The position numbers were made by a program, and so were the translations under genes. DNA of 64,000 nucleotides from Ardenticatenaceae bacterium (GTDB lineage: Bacteria > Chloroflexota > Anaerolineae > Promineifilales > Promineifilaceae): NCBI GenBank assembly GCA_020634215.1, contig JACKCD010000006.1, positions 75,093 to 139,092 of the forward strand. The letters are read 5' to 3'. The notes under the pieces were generated by a model. The model did no database searches, was not told the DNA's origin, and was given only the letters and a program-made list of their open reading frames with translations. Numbering within the stretch: the stretch's first letter is position 1; each line of letters opens with the position of its first letter. Of this stretch, positions 25,811-35,181 are shown in pieces.

Positions 25811-26336
25811 ACCTCTTTGGCTGCGGCAATGGCAACCTCTTCATCCTGTAGCCCATCTATTGCCAAAATCACCTCCGGCGGCAGATCGCCAAACTTGGCG
25901 CGTAGCAGAGAACGGAGCATCATCTGCATCCCGTGCAGCCGCGCCTCCTGCGCCAGCGTCAACTGCCAGGGTTGCCCCGGTTTGGTGAGGGTGGCGTGGT
26001 AACAGGCCACCGTTTCCGCTTCCGGGTTGGCTCGCACCTTCTCTTGCAGCAGGGCCACCAGCTCGGCATAGTGCCGCCGCACCGCCGTTAGGTTCCCCTC
26101 GTGTCCATAGAGGGCCATTAACTCCCGATGCTCCTTCTCGGCCAACGGGGTCAAGCTGGAGCCAAAGCTGGGCGGCAGCTATCGCTTGGGCAAGCTGGTT
26201 ACGGCGGCGATAGCCAGCGATGAGCCGCTGGAGACCGGCGATGAGCCTGTCCTGAAGCTGCTGAGCCATTACGCCTTGCCAGGCTTCAAAGGCTTCGCTG
26301 GCGGTGGGGTCGAAGCTGTGGAGGAAGGGGGCGTGG
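25717..26336 (-). pseudogene. Decayed BTAD regulator fragment joined to a DUF4351-like tail
   Basis: On the minus strand, FLHSFDPTASEAFEAWQ and AGYRRRNQLAQAIAAAQLWLQLDP (26330-26160) match the start of a bacterial transcriptional activator domain. After a frameshift near 26160 it continues as EKEHRELMALYGHEGNLTAVRRHYAELVALL. From about 25960 it reads MLRSLLRAKFGDLPPEVILAIDGLQDEE, like the DUF4351 tail of Rpn-type nucleases. No DNA-binding or ATPase part remains. It runs into the palindrome array at its 3' end. Confidence 0.6.
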
Positions 26337-26421
26337 TGGAGGGAAACGGCCGTTAATTCCCATTCAACCCGTCGTCCGTCGTCGGTCGTCGGTCATCAGA
26401 AACGGCCGTTGCAAAAACCTT

Positions 26422-26450
26422 TTGACCACGCCCCCCAATCCCGCTACAAT
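26422..26450 (+). promoter_or_regulatory. Promoter of the glycosylation cluster
   Basis: TTGACC (26422-26427), a 17-base C-rich spacer and TACAAT (26445-26450). The predicted leader is about 20 bases, ending at ATG 26477. It would drive at least the mannosyltransferase and the overlapping methyltransferase. Confidence 0.65.
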
Positions 26451-26476
26451 CCCCCCGCATTAGAGGGTACTGTTTT

Positions 26477-27247
26477 ATGAAAAAACCAACGACCTTCGTT
26501 ATTGTGCCGACCTATAACGAAGCAGACAATTTGAACGATTTAATCTCCCAACTGCTGGCGCTGCCGGTGAATGTGGGGGTGGTGGTGGTGGACGACAATT
26601 CACCCGATGGTACCGGGGCATTGGCCGATAGCTGGGCAGCGCGGGAGCCGGAGCGGGTGCATGTGGTGCATCGGGTGGGCAAGTTGGGGTTGGGGACGGC
26701 CTATATTGCCGGGTTTAAAAAGGCACTTTACGATTTAGGGGCGCAACGGGTGATGACAATGGATGCCGATTTTTCCCATAACCCGCGCTATATTCCGGCC
26801 ATGATTGAGATGAGCCAAAACAAGCACCTGGTGATTGGTTCGCGCTATGTGGCTGGGGGCGGGTCGCGCAACTGCACCTGGCAGCGGGTTTGGCTGAGCC
26901 GGGGGGCGAATTTGGCGGCACGGCTGCTGCTGGGGCTGAAGGCGGGGGACGCAACGGCCGGTTTTCGCCTTTACCGCCGCGAAGTATTAGAGTCTATCCC
27001 GCTGGATGAAATCTTTTCCAGCGGCTACTCATTTTTGGTCGAAATGCTCTTTTTGTCGCAGCGGCGCGGCTGGCAGATTGGTGAAGTGCCGATTATTTTT
27101 GAAGATCGGCGCAAGGGCACGACGAAAATTTCGCGTAATGAAGTACTTAAAGGACAGTATACGCTTTTGCGGCTCTTTGTGCGGCGTTTGCGTGGCGGGG
27201 AGCCACGGCGACCGGCGGTTCCCGTTACACCAGAGTTTCCAAACTGA
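26477..27247 (+). CDS. Polyprenyl-phosphate mannosyltransferase (DPM1-like GT2)
   Basis: The 256-residue product transfers a sugar, usually mannose from GDP-mannose, to a polyprenyl phosphate. The result is the lipid donor used by GT-C membrane transferases. GT2 features are FVIVPTYNEADNL, VVDDNSPDGTGALAD, the metal-binding MTMDADFSHNP, GSRYVAGGG and the DPM1-like FRLYRREVLESI and FSSGYSFLVEMLF. There are no C-terminal membrane helices, as in soluble-type DPM1. The three GT-C-like genes downstream fit as users of its product. Confidence 0.92.
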   Translation: MKKPTTFVIVPTYNEADNLNDLISQLLALPVNVGVVVVDDNSPDGTGALADSWAAREPERVHVVHRVGKLGLGTAYIAGFKKALYDLGAQRVMTMDADFSHNPRYIPAMIEMSQNKHLVIGSRYVAGGGSRNCTWQRVWLSRGANLAARLLLGLKAGDATAGFRLYRREVLESIPLDEIFSSGYSFLVEMLFLSQRRGWQIGEVPIIFEDRRKGTTKISRNEVLKGQYTLLRLFVRRLRGGEPRRPAVPVTPEFPN

Positions 27248-28158
27248 TGATTGATGTGGTTTGTAATTTATGCGGCCAGGACAACTGGGTGGTGCAGTTC
27301 CCAGCGACGATGAACGGCCGTTTACCCGATGTTTCGGCCTTTCGCTGCACCAGTGCCGAATACGGCAGCCACGCCCAAATCGTGCGCTGCAATCAGTGCG
27401 GCCTTGTTTATGCCAACCCCCGCTGGTCGGATGAGGAGTTGGTGGCTCTGTATGAGGCGGTGGAGGATAACACCTACAGCGAAGAGCGCGAAGGGCGCGA
27501 GCTGACGTTTCGCAAACATTTGCAGGCGATGGAGCGGGTGGTGGGGCAGGCAAACGGCCGTTCGCTGCTCGATGTAGGAGCCTACATTGGCGTGTTTGTT
27601 GAAGTGGCGCAGCAGGCAGGGTGGAATGCCTACGGCGTGGAGCCATCCCAATGGGCTGTAGACGCGGCGCGGCGGCGCGGGCTGCCGCTTATTCAAGGCA
27701 CGCAAGATGCCCCGGCGCTGGCTGGCTGCCAATTTGACGTGGTGACAATGTGGGACGTGATTGAGCATGTAACCGATCCGGCCGGCGAAATTGCCAAAGC
27801 GCGGCGGCTGCTCAAACCAGGCGGCTGGCTGTTGCTGCATACTATGGACAGCGACAGCAAGCTGGCGCGGTTGATGGGCGGCCGCTGGCCGTGGCTAATG
27901 GATATGCACCTCTATTACTTTAGCCAAAAGACGCTGGCCGCCATGCTGGAAAAACAAGGCTTCGAGGTGGTGTGGTCAGGGGCGCAGGGGCGGTATTTAC
28001 GGCTGGGGTATGTGGCGACGCGGATTGCCGGGCTAAATCGGCCGTTGGGGCGGCTGGCCCACGCCATTGTCCACGGACTGCGGCTGCAAGAGGTGGCCGT
28101 GCCGCTCAACTTTGGCGATTTGTTCACCATTTACGCTCGTCGTCGGCTGGAAACGTGA
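27247..28158 (+). CDS. Class I SAM-dependent methyltransferase with N-terminal zinc ribbon
   Basis: The product has 303 residues. An N-terminal CNLCGQ ... VRCNQCGLVYANPRW zinc ribbon (residues 6-60) is typical of sugar- or polyketide-associated methyltransferases. The SAM domain has SLLDVGAYIGVFVEVAQQAGW and VVTMWDVIEHVTDPAGEI, then LLKPGGWLLLHT. Its start overlaps the upstream stop (TGATG), indicating translational coupling. The substrate is probably a sugar or glycolipid. The palindrome supplies NGRL and NGRS near residues 25 and 105. Confidence 0.88.
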   Translation: MIDVVCNLCGQDNWVVQFPATMNGRLPDVSAFRCTSAEYGSHAQIVRCNQCGLVYANPRWSDEELVALYEAVEDNTYSEEREGRELTFRKHLQAMERVVGQANGRSLLDVGAYIGVFVEVAQQAGWNAYGVEPSQWAVDAARRRGLPLIQGTQDAPALAGCQFDVVTMWDVIEHVTDPAGEIAKARRLLKPGGWLLLHTMDSDSKLARLMGGRWPWLMDMHLYYFSQKTLAAMLEKQGFEVVWSGAQGRYLRLGYVATRIAGLNRPLGRLAHAIVHGLRLQEVAVPLNFGDLFTIYARRRLET

Positions 28159-28199
28159 TGGCTGGTGTTAAGAAATGGAAGCACTTGGTATTGATCCAA

Positions 28200-28269
28200 A
28201 GGTCATTCTGGCGAAGGCGGGAATCCACTCTTGCGGCGCAAATGGATACCCGCCTTCGCGGGTATGACA
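28200..28269. repeat. Dispersed GAAGGCGGG/CCCGCCTTC palindrome
   Basis: GTCATTCTGGCGAAGGCGGG and CCCGCCTTCGCGGGTATGAC are imperfect inverted repeats flanking a loop of about 30 bases. This kind of GTCATTC-CGCGAAGGCGGG word is a common intergenic repeat in many bacterial genomes. It separates the methyltransferase from the first GT-C-like gene. Confidence 0.7.
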
Positions 28270-28279
28270 ACCATACGAT

Positions 28280-29782
28280 ATGAATGCGCGAAGGCTGTTT
28301 TTAGCCATTTGGGGGCTGGGGCTGTTTGGCATGGGGGTGCGGGAGACGCTTGACCCGGATATGTGGTGGCATTTGCGAACCGGCGAAGCCATTTTGCGCG
28401 ATGGCTGGCCGCAGCACGATATTTTTTCCTTCACCGTACCGCATCACGCCTGGGTAACGCATGAATGGCTGTCACAGGTCATCATGTGGCTGGTTTATCG
28501 GGCGGCGGGGCTGCCGGGGCTGATGGTATGGGCGGCGGTACTGGTGGTGGCAACCTTTGCCGCGCTGCTGGCGGCGGCGTTGACTGTCTCGCGCCACAGG
28601 GGGACGAGCCAACCCAAACAGCTTTATCTGCCAGCGTTTTTTGTTCTGTGGGGGGCGATTGCCTCGGCCATTGTTTGGGGGGCGCGGCCGCAGATGTTTA
28701 ATTTGCTCTTTGGGGCGATCTTTGTGCTGCTGCTGGAGCGCATACGGGCGGGGCGGGGTGGTGTGGGGCAGGGGTGGTGGCTGGTGGGATTAACGGCCGT
28801 TTGGGCGAACCTCCACAGCGGCTACCTGTTTGGTGTGGTACTGCTGGCAACCTTCACCCTGTCCGAAGCGGCGCAGCGGTGGTGGCAGCCCAATAATGGA
28901 GCGTTGATGCGTTGGCAGACGCTGCGGATGCTAGGGTTGACGACGGTGGGTTGCTTATTGGCGGCGGCGTTGAACCCCAGCGGCACAGCCATTTGGTTTT
29001 ACCCCTTTGCCACGCTCGGCAGCGCGGCGATGCAAAGCTATATTCAGGAGTGGCAGCCGCCGACACTGCAAGCGGTTGCCGATTGGCCGTTTTTTGTGCT
29101 ACTGATGGTGGTGCTGCTGCTGTTGCAGCGGAATGGGCGCAAGCGCAAACAGACCGCTGAGGGTTTTAAAACCTCGGCAGTCTCGGTCTATCCAGCGCCG
29201 TTTTGGAGTGATGGGGTGCTGGTGCTGGGAACGGCCGTTGCCAGCCTCGGTTCGGCGCGGCATATTCCACTGTTTGTGCTGGTGGCGGTGCCGGTTTTGG
29301 CGAGATTGGTGGATTGGAGATTGGAGATAAAGGAAGGTCAGCCAGCGTTGGCGGTGCGGCGGTGGGTGAATGTGGGATTGGTGGGGGTGGTGCTTCTTAT
29401 GGTCGGTTTGTGGACGGCCGTTAAAGTGGCAGGGAACGAAGCGGCCATTGCGGAGCGGTATCCGGTGGCGGCGGTTGATTTTTTGCAGGCGCAGGGGTTG
29501 GTGCGGGGGTACAACAGCTATAACTGGGGGGGCTATCTCATTTGGCGTGGGCTGCCGGTGTTTGTAGATGGCCGGGCGGATGTGTATGGCGACCCTTTTT
29601 TGCAGTTGTATCGGCAAACATTTGAGGGGCAAGTGGGGTGGGAACGGCCGTTAGACGATTACGCCGTACAATATGTGTTGATTGAGCGGGACGCGGTGTT
29701 GGCGCAGCTTTTAACCACCAGCCCCCGCTGGACGGAAGCGTATCAGGATGAATTGGCGCAAATTTTTACGCGAACGCCCTGA
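28280..29782 (+). CDS. Multi-pass membrane protein, GT-C-like
   Basis: The 500-residue product has about ten TM helices. An N-terminal acidic loop RETLDPDMWWHLRTGEAILRDG carries the paired acidic and aromatic pattern seen in GT-C transferases after TM1. A soluble C-terminal part contains YNWGGYLIWRGLPVFVDGRADVYGD and VLIERDAVLAQLL. It probably uses a lipid-linked sugar, but no family was recognised with certainty. A GATTGGA repeat word is embedded in frame (WRLEIK, near 29310-29330). It overlaps the next gene by 35 bases. Confidence 0.75.
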   Translation: MNARRLFLAIWGLGLFGMGVRETLDPDMWWHLRTGEAILRDGWPQHDIFSFTVPHHAWVTHEWLSQVIMWLVYRAAGLPGLMVWAAVLVVATFAALLAAALTVSRHRGTSQPKQLYLPAFFVLWGAIASAIVWGARPQMFNLLFGAIFVLLLERIRAGRGGVGQGWWLVGLTAVWANLHSGYLFGVVLLATFTLSEAAQRWWQPNNGALMRWQTLRMLGLTTVGCLLAAALNPSGTAIWFYPFATLGSAAMQSYIQEWQPPTLQAVADWPFFVLLMVVLLLLQRNGRKRKQTAEGFKTSAVSVYPAPFWSDGVLVLGTAVASLGSARHIPLFVLVAVPVLARLVDWRLEIKEGQPALAVRRWVNVGLVGVVLLMVGLWTAVKVAGNEAAIAERYPVAAVDFLQAQGLVRGYNSYNWGGYLIWRGLPVFVDGRADVYGDPFLQLYRQTFEGQVGWERPLDDYAVQYVLIERDAVLAQLLTTSPRWTEAYQDELAQIFTRTP

Positions 29783-31340
29783 CTGGCTGTGGCTGGCACT
29801 GCTGGGGCTGACCCTGCAAGCGGTGTGGGCGTGGCGGCTGCCGCACCCGTCCTACTTTGACGCTTATTATTATGCTAGTAACGGGCAGCGGCTGGCCGCT
29901 GGCTACGGCTTTACCGAGCAAATTATTTGGCAATTTTTGGACGACCCGCAGGGGTTGCCTACGCCTAGCCACACCTATTGGATGCCGCTGCCGTCGCTGC
30001 TGGCGGCGGTGGGTTACAAACTTTGGCCGAGTTTTCGCGGGATGCAGCTTCCGTTTTGGCTGTTGGCGGGGCTGCTGCCGCTGCTGGCCTATGGCATCAG
30101 TTGGCGGCTGTCGGGGACGCGCTGGCAGGCATGGACGGCCGCTTTGTTTACGGCATCAGGCGGTTTTTACAACACCTTTTGGAGCCAGCCTTCCACTTTT
30201 GCCCCGATTGCCTGGCTGGGTGGGGGGTGTTTGTGGGCGTTGGGAACGGCCGTTTCCCAACACAAACGCCGCCATTGGTTCCTAGCCGGTCTGTTGGCTG
30301 GGCTGGCCCACCTGACGCGAGCCGACGGCGTGCTGTTTTTGCTGGTGGGGGTGTGGGTGTGGCTGTTGGGCTGGTGGCAAAAGCGGGCGAGACGGCGGGG
30401 AGATGATGGCAACAGCGCGGCAAGAGGGGATAGCCAATCTCCAATCGCCAATTGCCAATCCCCACTCTCCCTCCTCCTCGGCTACCTCCTCATCATGTCC
30501 CCCTGGTTTTGGCACAACTGGCAGGTGTTGGGGCGACCACTGCCCACCTCCGGCACGCAGACGATGTTTTTAACCACCTACGATGATTTGTTTGCTTACG
30601 GCCGTTCCTTCACCCTTTCTAGCTATTTAGCCTGGGGCTGGCACAACATTTTGTGGTCAAAGCTGGTGGCGTTGGGGCAGGCGGGGCAGTTGTTTGGGGC
30701 GGTGGCGTGCCTCATTTTTCTTACGCCATTGGTCATTTGGGGTTGGTGGCGGCTGGCAAAACGGCCGTTTTCCCACCCCTTCACTTGGTACACCCTCACC
30801 CTTTTTGCCGTCATGGTGCTGCTCTTCACCTTCCCTGCCGGGCGCGGCAGTTTGCTGCATTCTTCGGCCGCCATTTGGCCGTGGCTGATGGCGCTGGCGG
30901 CGGCGGGGCTTGGTTTTGCCGTGGATTGGCGGACTACGCGCTGGCCGCATCCGAACCCGGCGCAGATGAAGCGGGTTTATGCCGGGCTGTTTGTGGTGGT
31001 GGCACTGGTGATGACCACAGCCATTGGCTGGCTGCGAATGCCGGAGCGTGATTATGTGGCGTTGTTTGAACAGGTGGCGGGGATGGTGCCGGAAACGGCC
31101 GTTGTCATGGTTGGCAACGCTCCCGGTTTCTACTATCACACCGGTCTGTCCGCTATCACCATTCCCAACGAGCCGCCCGACGTGCTGCTGGCGGTGGCGC
31201 AGCGGTATGGCGCAACCCACCTGCTGCTGGATAAAGATACCCCGCTGCCCCTGCGCGATTTGTATCAGGGGGAAGCTGGGGCGGGGTTTGAGCTGCTGGT
31301 GTCGCTGGAGGCGGTGAATTTGTATAGCTTGAGGGATTAG
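29748..31340 (+). CDS. GT-C/PMT-like glycosyltransferase (GT39-type)
   Basis: The 530-residue product has about eleven TM helices. The first loop HPSYFDAYYYASNGQRLAAGYGFTE has the catalytic-type Asp of GT39/ArnT-like enzymes, and a second acidic site follows in LAHLTRADGVLFLL. It would transfer sugar from polyprenyl phosphate to an extracytoplasmic acceptor. Residues around SQSPIANCQSPLS (30430-30467) are encoded by the intergenic heptamer repeat, inserted in a cytosolic loop. It overlaps the upstream gene, so the two are probably coupled. Confidence 0.82.
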   Translation: MNWRKFLRERPDWLWLALLGLTLQAVWAWRLPHPSYFDAYYYASNGQRLAAGYGFTEQIIWQFLDDPQGLPTPSHTYWMPLPSLLAAVGYKLWPSFRGMQLPFWLLAGLLPLLAYGISWRLSGTRWQAWTAALFTASGGFYNTFWSQPSTFAPIAWLGGGCLWALGTAVSQHKRRHWFLAGLLAGLAHLTRADGVLFLLVGVWVWLLGWWQKRARRRGDDGNSAARGDSQSPIANCQSPLSLLLGYLLIMSPWFWHNWQVLGRPLPTSGTQTMFLTTYDDLFAYGRSFTLSSYLAWGWHNILWSKLVALGQAGQLFGAVACLIFLTPLVIWGWWRLAKRPFSHPFTWYTLTLFAVMVLLFTFPAGRGSLLHSSAAIWPWLMALAAAGLGFAVDWRTTRWPHPNPAQMKRVYAGLFVVVALVMTTAIGWLRMPERDYVALFEQVAGMVPETAVVMVGNAPGFYYHTGLSAITIPNEPPDVLLAVAQRYGATHLLLDKDTPLPLRDLYQGEAGAGFELLVSLEAVNLYSLRD

Positions 31341-31407
31341 GGTTATTGGTTATTGGGTATTGAGATCCTCATCACAATACCCAATAACCAGTAACCAATA
31401 ACCAATT
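31341..31407. repeat. TTATTGG heptamer hairpin
   Basis: GGTTATTGGTTATTGGGTATTG faces CAATACCCAATAACC...GGTTA-type inverse words between two GT-C-like genes. Unit length is seven bases on both arms. The same TTATTGG words occur at 56226. Confidence 0.75.
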
Positions 31408-31409
31408 TT

Positions 31410-32900
31410 ATGAAGCAGTGTGGATGGCTATTGCTGGCGGTTGTTGGGGGATTAACACTCTTTTTGGTGGCGGCGCAGGCGGCTGGCGGGCTGGGTTTTC
31501 CCTTGGATGATGCCTGGATTCACCAAACGTATGCGCGGAATGTGGGGTTAAACGGCCGTTGGGAATACACACTCGGCCAACCCAGCGCCGGTTCCACTGC
31601 TCCCCTGTGGACGCTGCTATTGGCAGTTGGCTATCTGTTGCGGCTACCCTATTTGCTCTGGGCCTACTTGCTGGGTGGCGGGTTGCTGCTGGGTGTTGGC
31701 TGGCTGGGAATGCGGCTGTGGCGGCAGCTTTGGCCGGAATGGGCGCGGTTTGATTGGGCGGTGGGGGTGGTGCTTGTTTTAACCTGGCCGCTGCTGTGGG
31801 CTGCCGCCAGCGGCATGGAAACCTTGCTCTTTACGGCTTTAGGCTTATTCATTTGCGACCGTTATCTGACAAAACCTGACTTGTCGCCGCTGCTAGGTCT
31901 GTTATCTGCTCTCCTTATTCTGGTGCGTCCAGACGGATTGGTGCTGCTGCTTACCCTCATTCTCCTCCAAACCCTACACCCTACACCCTACACCCTACGC
32001 CCCCTACTTCTGTTTGCTCTGGCCTTCCTCCTCCCGCTCATTCCCTACTTTTCCTTTAATATATGGAGCAGCGGTCAGCTTTGGCCGACGACGCTTTATG
32101 CCAAACAGGCGGAATATGCGTCGCTGTTGGCGCAGCCGCTGCTGTGGCGGCTGTGGCAGGTGGCGATGGTGAGCTTGGGTGGGGTGGCGACCGGGCGTGG
32201 CATGAGCAGTGCCCATTTGCTGCTGCTGCCAGGTGTTTTTGTGACTGTGTGGCGGTGGTTGCAGCAGCGACGTTGGCAACCGTTTTTGCTGTTGCTGTGG
32301 GCGGGGGGGCATGTGGTGCTGTATGCGTGGCGGCTGCCGTTGGTCTATCAACATGGCCGCTATCTGTTGCCGACGGTGCCGGTTTGGGTGCTGTTGGGGT
32401 TGGCAGGGTGGGGTTGGCTGTTGGGAGGAAACGGCCGTTTTTCCCGCATTCTTCGCCAAACGGCCGTTCTCAGCTTTGCCATTGTGCTGCTGTTTTTCCT
32501 GCTGCAAGGGGCTGTGGCGTATGGGCGGGACGTGGCGTTTATTGAGGGAGAGATGGTGGCGGCGGCGCGGTGGCTGGCGACCCATACGGAGCCAAATGTG
32601 CTGGTGGCGGCGCATGATATTGGGGCGATTGGGTATTTTGCCGAACGGCCGTTGCTCGATTTAGCCGGGCTGCTTTCGCCGGAAGTCGTGCCACTGCTGC
32701 CGGACGGGGCGGCGCTGGTTGAGTATGCGCTGGCAGCGGGGGCAGGTTATTTGGTGACGGCTCCGGGCTGGCCGTATCGGTCATTGGGGGAGAGGGGAAC
32801 GGCCGTTTACCAAACCAACTTTGCTTGGACACGGGCGCAGGGTTGGGAAAATACGGCCGTTTATCGGTTGGGCGTTGCCCCCAAATCAGCCGATAATTGA
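31410..32900 (+). CDS. GT-C-like multi-pass glycosyltransferase
   Basis: The 496-residue product has about ten TM helices. The first loop GGLGFPLDDAWIHQTYARNV has the DD pair of GT-C enzymes, and PSAGSTAPLWTLLLAVGYLL is typical of this Chloroflexota group. A C-terminal soluble domain includes VLVAAHDIGAIGYFAERPLLDLAGLLSPEVVP. The specificity is unknown. Four CCCTACA heptamers (31978-32005) are read in frame as HPTPYTLRP. Five palindromes fall in this gene, often giving NGR or TAV. Confidence 0.8.
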   Translation: MKQCGWLLLAVVGGLTLFLVAAQAAGGLGFPLDDAWIHQTYARNVGLNGRWEYTLGQPSAGSTAPLWTLLLAVGYLLRLPYLLWAYLLGGGLLLGVGWLGMRLWRQLWPEWARFDWAVGVVLVLTWPLLWAAASGMETLLFTALGLFICDRYLTKPDLSPLLGLLSALLILVRPDGLVLLLTLILLQTLHPTPYTLRPLLLFALAFLLPLIPYFSFNIWSSGQLWPTTLYAKQAEYASLLAQPLLWRLWQVAMVSLGGVATGRGMSSAHLLLLPGVFVTVWRWLQQRRWQPFLLLLWAGGHVVLYAWRLPLVYQHGRYLLPTVPVWVLLGLAGWGWLLGGNGRFSRILRQTAVLSFAIVLLFFLLQGAVAYGRDVAFIEGEMVAAARWLATHTEPNVLVAAHDIGAIGYFAERPLLDLAGLLSPEVVPLLPDGAALVEYALAAGAGYLVTAPGWPYRSLGERGTAVYQTNFAWTRAQGWENTAVYRLGVAPKSADN

Positions 32901-32974
32901 TGAATGGAGCGTGAAAAGATAGTTTTCGTAAGGGAAAAAGGAACTAAGGTACCATAAGATTTGGACATGCTGCC

Positions 32975-33004
32975 TTGTTTGGGTTTTGCTTTTCATGGTA
33001 TACT
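32975..33004 (+). promoter_or_regulatory. Promoter of the two-component pair
   Basis: TTGTTT (32975-32980), an 18-base spacer and TATACT (32999-33004) preceded by an extended TGG. The predicted leader is about 100 bases to GTG 33111. Confidence 0.5.
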
Positions 33005-33110
33005 GCCACCAACTTGTCCCAAACAAGTGGTACACAAATGAGAGCTAAATGTGACCAATGTTTGTACAAAACCTGCATAGCAAAATTATACGCAAAATAA
33101 AGAGGTTACA

Positions 33111-33803
33111 GTGGAACCAATTAGGATTCTTATCGTGGATGATCATCCCGTTTTCCGTCAAGGGTTGTGTGATGTGTTAGAAACCGACATGCATATGGAA
33201 GTGGCTGGTGAGGCGGCTGATGGCGAAGTTGCCATTGAGATGGCTCATGAGCTGCGCCCAGATGTGATTTTGATGGATATTAATTTACCCACCATTAATG
33301 GGCTGCAGGTGACGCGCAAGATCAAGACGCAGTTGCCCAATCTGAAAGTAGTGATGATTACAGGCTACGATGATGTCGAGCAGGTCTTTCATGCGCTGCG
33401 GGCCGGGGCTTCGGCGTATTGTTCCAAGGATGTGCCACCAGAAGCGTTGATTAAGACGGTGACTGCGGTGCATGAAGGGAATTATGTGGTGGATGACCGG
33501 GTGATGAATTATGATGAGATTATTGCCTGGACGGAGCAGAAAATTGGTCGCTTTAACGGTTCCCTAACCAGTGAATCGGATGATTTGTTTGTGCCGCTTT
33601 CGCCGCGTGAAATGGAAATTTTGGAGCATGTGACGAAGGGGTTGAGCAATAAGGAAATTGCGTTTAAGCTGGGGATTAGCCACCAAACGGTGAAGAACCA
33701 TATGACGGCGATTTTGCGTAAGCTGCGTGTGGAGGATCGGACGCAAGCGGCCGTTTATGCTTTGCAGCATGGTTGGGTTCGTCTTGATGGTGCGCGTGGC
33801 TAA
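33111..33803 (+). CDS. NarL/DegU-family response regulator
   Basis: The product has 230 residues. The receiver domain has VDDHPV, phospho-acceptor Asp56 in ILMDINLP, MITGYDD and YCSKDVPP. The C-terminal LuxR-type helix-turn-helix is SPREMEILEHVTKGLSNKEIAFKLGISHQTVKNHM. It binds DNA when phosphorylated. GTG 33111 has AGAGG 5 bases upstream. The kinase gene follows after 32 bases. Confidence 0.93.
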   Translation: MEPIRILIVDDHPVFRQGLCDVLETDMHMEVAGEAADGEVAIEMAHELRPDVILMDINLPTINGLQVTRKIKTQLPNLKVVMITGYDDVEQVFHALRAGASAYCSKDVPPEALIKTVTAVHEGNYVVDDRVMNYDEIIAWTEQKIGRFNGSLTSESDDLFVPLSPREMEILEHVTKGLSNKEIAFKLGISHQTVKNHMTAILRKLRVEDRTQAAVYALQHGWVRLDGARG

Positions 33804-33835
33804 TTTGCCCTCAAAAGAGTTGTCTGGAAGGATGT

Positions 33836-34906
33836 ATGGTTGAAAAAACGGCCGTTAATGGGATAGCAACCTTCGCTGAGTTTTTAGAGGAAGCCTACAA
33901 AGATTTTGAGCAAACACAGCGTGATTTGCGTGAAATTGACATCTTAATTAAACAAAGTTCGGCAGAAGTTGAGCGTCTTGCCCAGCGAAATGCCCAAGCC
34001 ACCAAGTATTTACACGATCTAAATACAAACTTTGAAACCCTGCCGCGTGAGGATATTCGACAGGCGTATGAGAACCTGAATAATATTCAGCAGCGCCTGT
34101 TTACCATGCGCGGCCAACTGGAAAAATTGCAAAGCGACCAGCGAAATCTGGAGCGACTGGCAGAGTTTCAGCGCCGTTTGATTGAGTTAACAGATGGGGA
34201 ACTCCCTGCGGCTCCTCAGACTAAAAAGAGTCGTCGTGTTGATGATCAGTCCGATGTCATTCGTGTTATTCAAACTGAAGAAGCAGCGCGGCAAAGTCTG
34301 GTGCGGCGGATGCACGATGGGCCTGCCTCATCTTTAAGCAACTTCATTTTACAAGCCGAGATTTGTCAGCGCTATTTTGATGTTGATGCGGGGCGGGCGC
34401 GGCAAGAGCTAAACGCTCTAAAAAGTGCGGCCGCCACAACCTTTGGACAGGTCAAAGATTTTATTTTTGACCTCCGTCCGATGATGCTTGACGATTTAGG
34501 CGTTATCCCCACGTTGCGCCGCTATGTTGAATCTGTGCAAGAGAAGAGCGGGCTTAATGTTCCCATTACCGTGACAGGGGTTGAGCGCCGTTTAGAGAGC
34601 CACATTGAGGTGGCTATCTTTCGCGGAGTGCAACAGTTGCTTAATAATGCGATGGCGCACGCTCAGGCCACCCAAATTCAAGTTTCGTTGGATTTGGCAC
34701 CAGAATCGGTCGCGGTTGTGGTGGAAGATAATGGGCGTGGTTTTGCCGTAGATGAAGCTCTTTCGCGCAATAACCAGCGGATTGGCCTGAGTACGCTGCG
34801 GGATCGCATTGAGATGTTGGGGGGAGAGATGAAGATATTTAGTGGGTTAGGGCAGGGTACACGGGCTGAATTTGCTATTCCGCTCATGGCTCAACTGGAG
34901 TTTTAA
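33836..34906 (+). CDS. Cytosolic DegS/NarX-type histidine kinase
   Basis: The 356-residue product has no TM segment. An N-terminal coiled coil (residues 15-120) resembles DegS. The HisKA_3 dimerisation helix has phospho-acceptor His160 in SLVRRMHDGPASSL, then FDLRPMMLDDLGVIPTLRRYV. The ATPase has QQLLNNAMAHAQA (N box), VVEDNGRGF (G1) and GLSTLRDRIEMLGG. It probably phosphorylates the preceding regulator. The signal is unknown and must be cytoplasmic. Confidence 0.92.
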   Translation: MVEKTAVNGIATFAEFLEEAYKDFEQTQRDLREIDILIKQSSAEVERLAQRNAQATKYLHDLNTNFETLPREDIRQAYENLNNIQQRLFTMRGQLEKLQSDQRNLERLAEFQRRLIELTDGELPAAPQTKKSRRVDDQSDVIRVIQTEEAARQSLVRRMHDGPASSLSNFILQAEICQRYFDVDAGRARQELNALKSAAATTFGQVKDFIFDLRPMMLDDLGVIPTLRRYVESVQEKSGLNVPITVTGVERRLESHIEVAIFRGVQQLLNNAMAHAQATQIQVSLDLAPESVAVVVEDNGRGFAVDEALSRNNQRIGLSTLRDRIEMLGGEMKIFSGLGQGTRAEFAIPLMAQLEF

Positions 34907-35043
34907 CTGTTTGAATTTTACTGGGGTTGATAGATAGATTGTGACTTTTTGAAAAGGCTGGTGTCTTTTATTAATGGAAAGTTAGTTTTTGGCTTCTTTA
35001 GCAAGCAAGTTGCTTTGTTCTAATGAGAGTTCAAAGATATAAT

Positions 35044-35072
35044 TTGAAAAAGTTTTTCATAAACGTTACAAT
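35044..35072 (+). promoter_or_regulatory. Promoter of the flp gene
   Basis: TTGAAA (35044-35049), exactly 17 bases, then TACAAT (35067-35072). The predicted leader is about 100 bases before ATG 35182. The 34907-35043 stretch holds nothing else I can support. Confidence 0.6.
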
Positions 35073-35181
35073 GTGATTGGCTTGAAGAAGTAGCATATAA
35101 GCTGATTGAGTAGTTCGTAGCTAACAAAGTCGTCTGTCTCATCAGATAATCCTGTAAATTTTCACAAGGAGGTAAAGGCAA

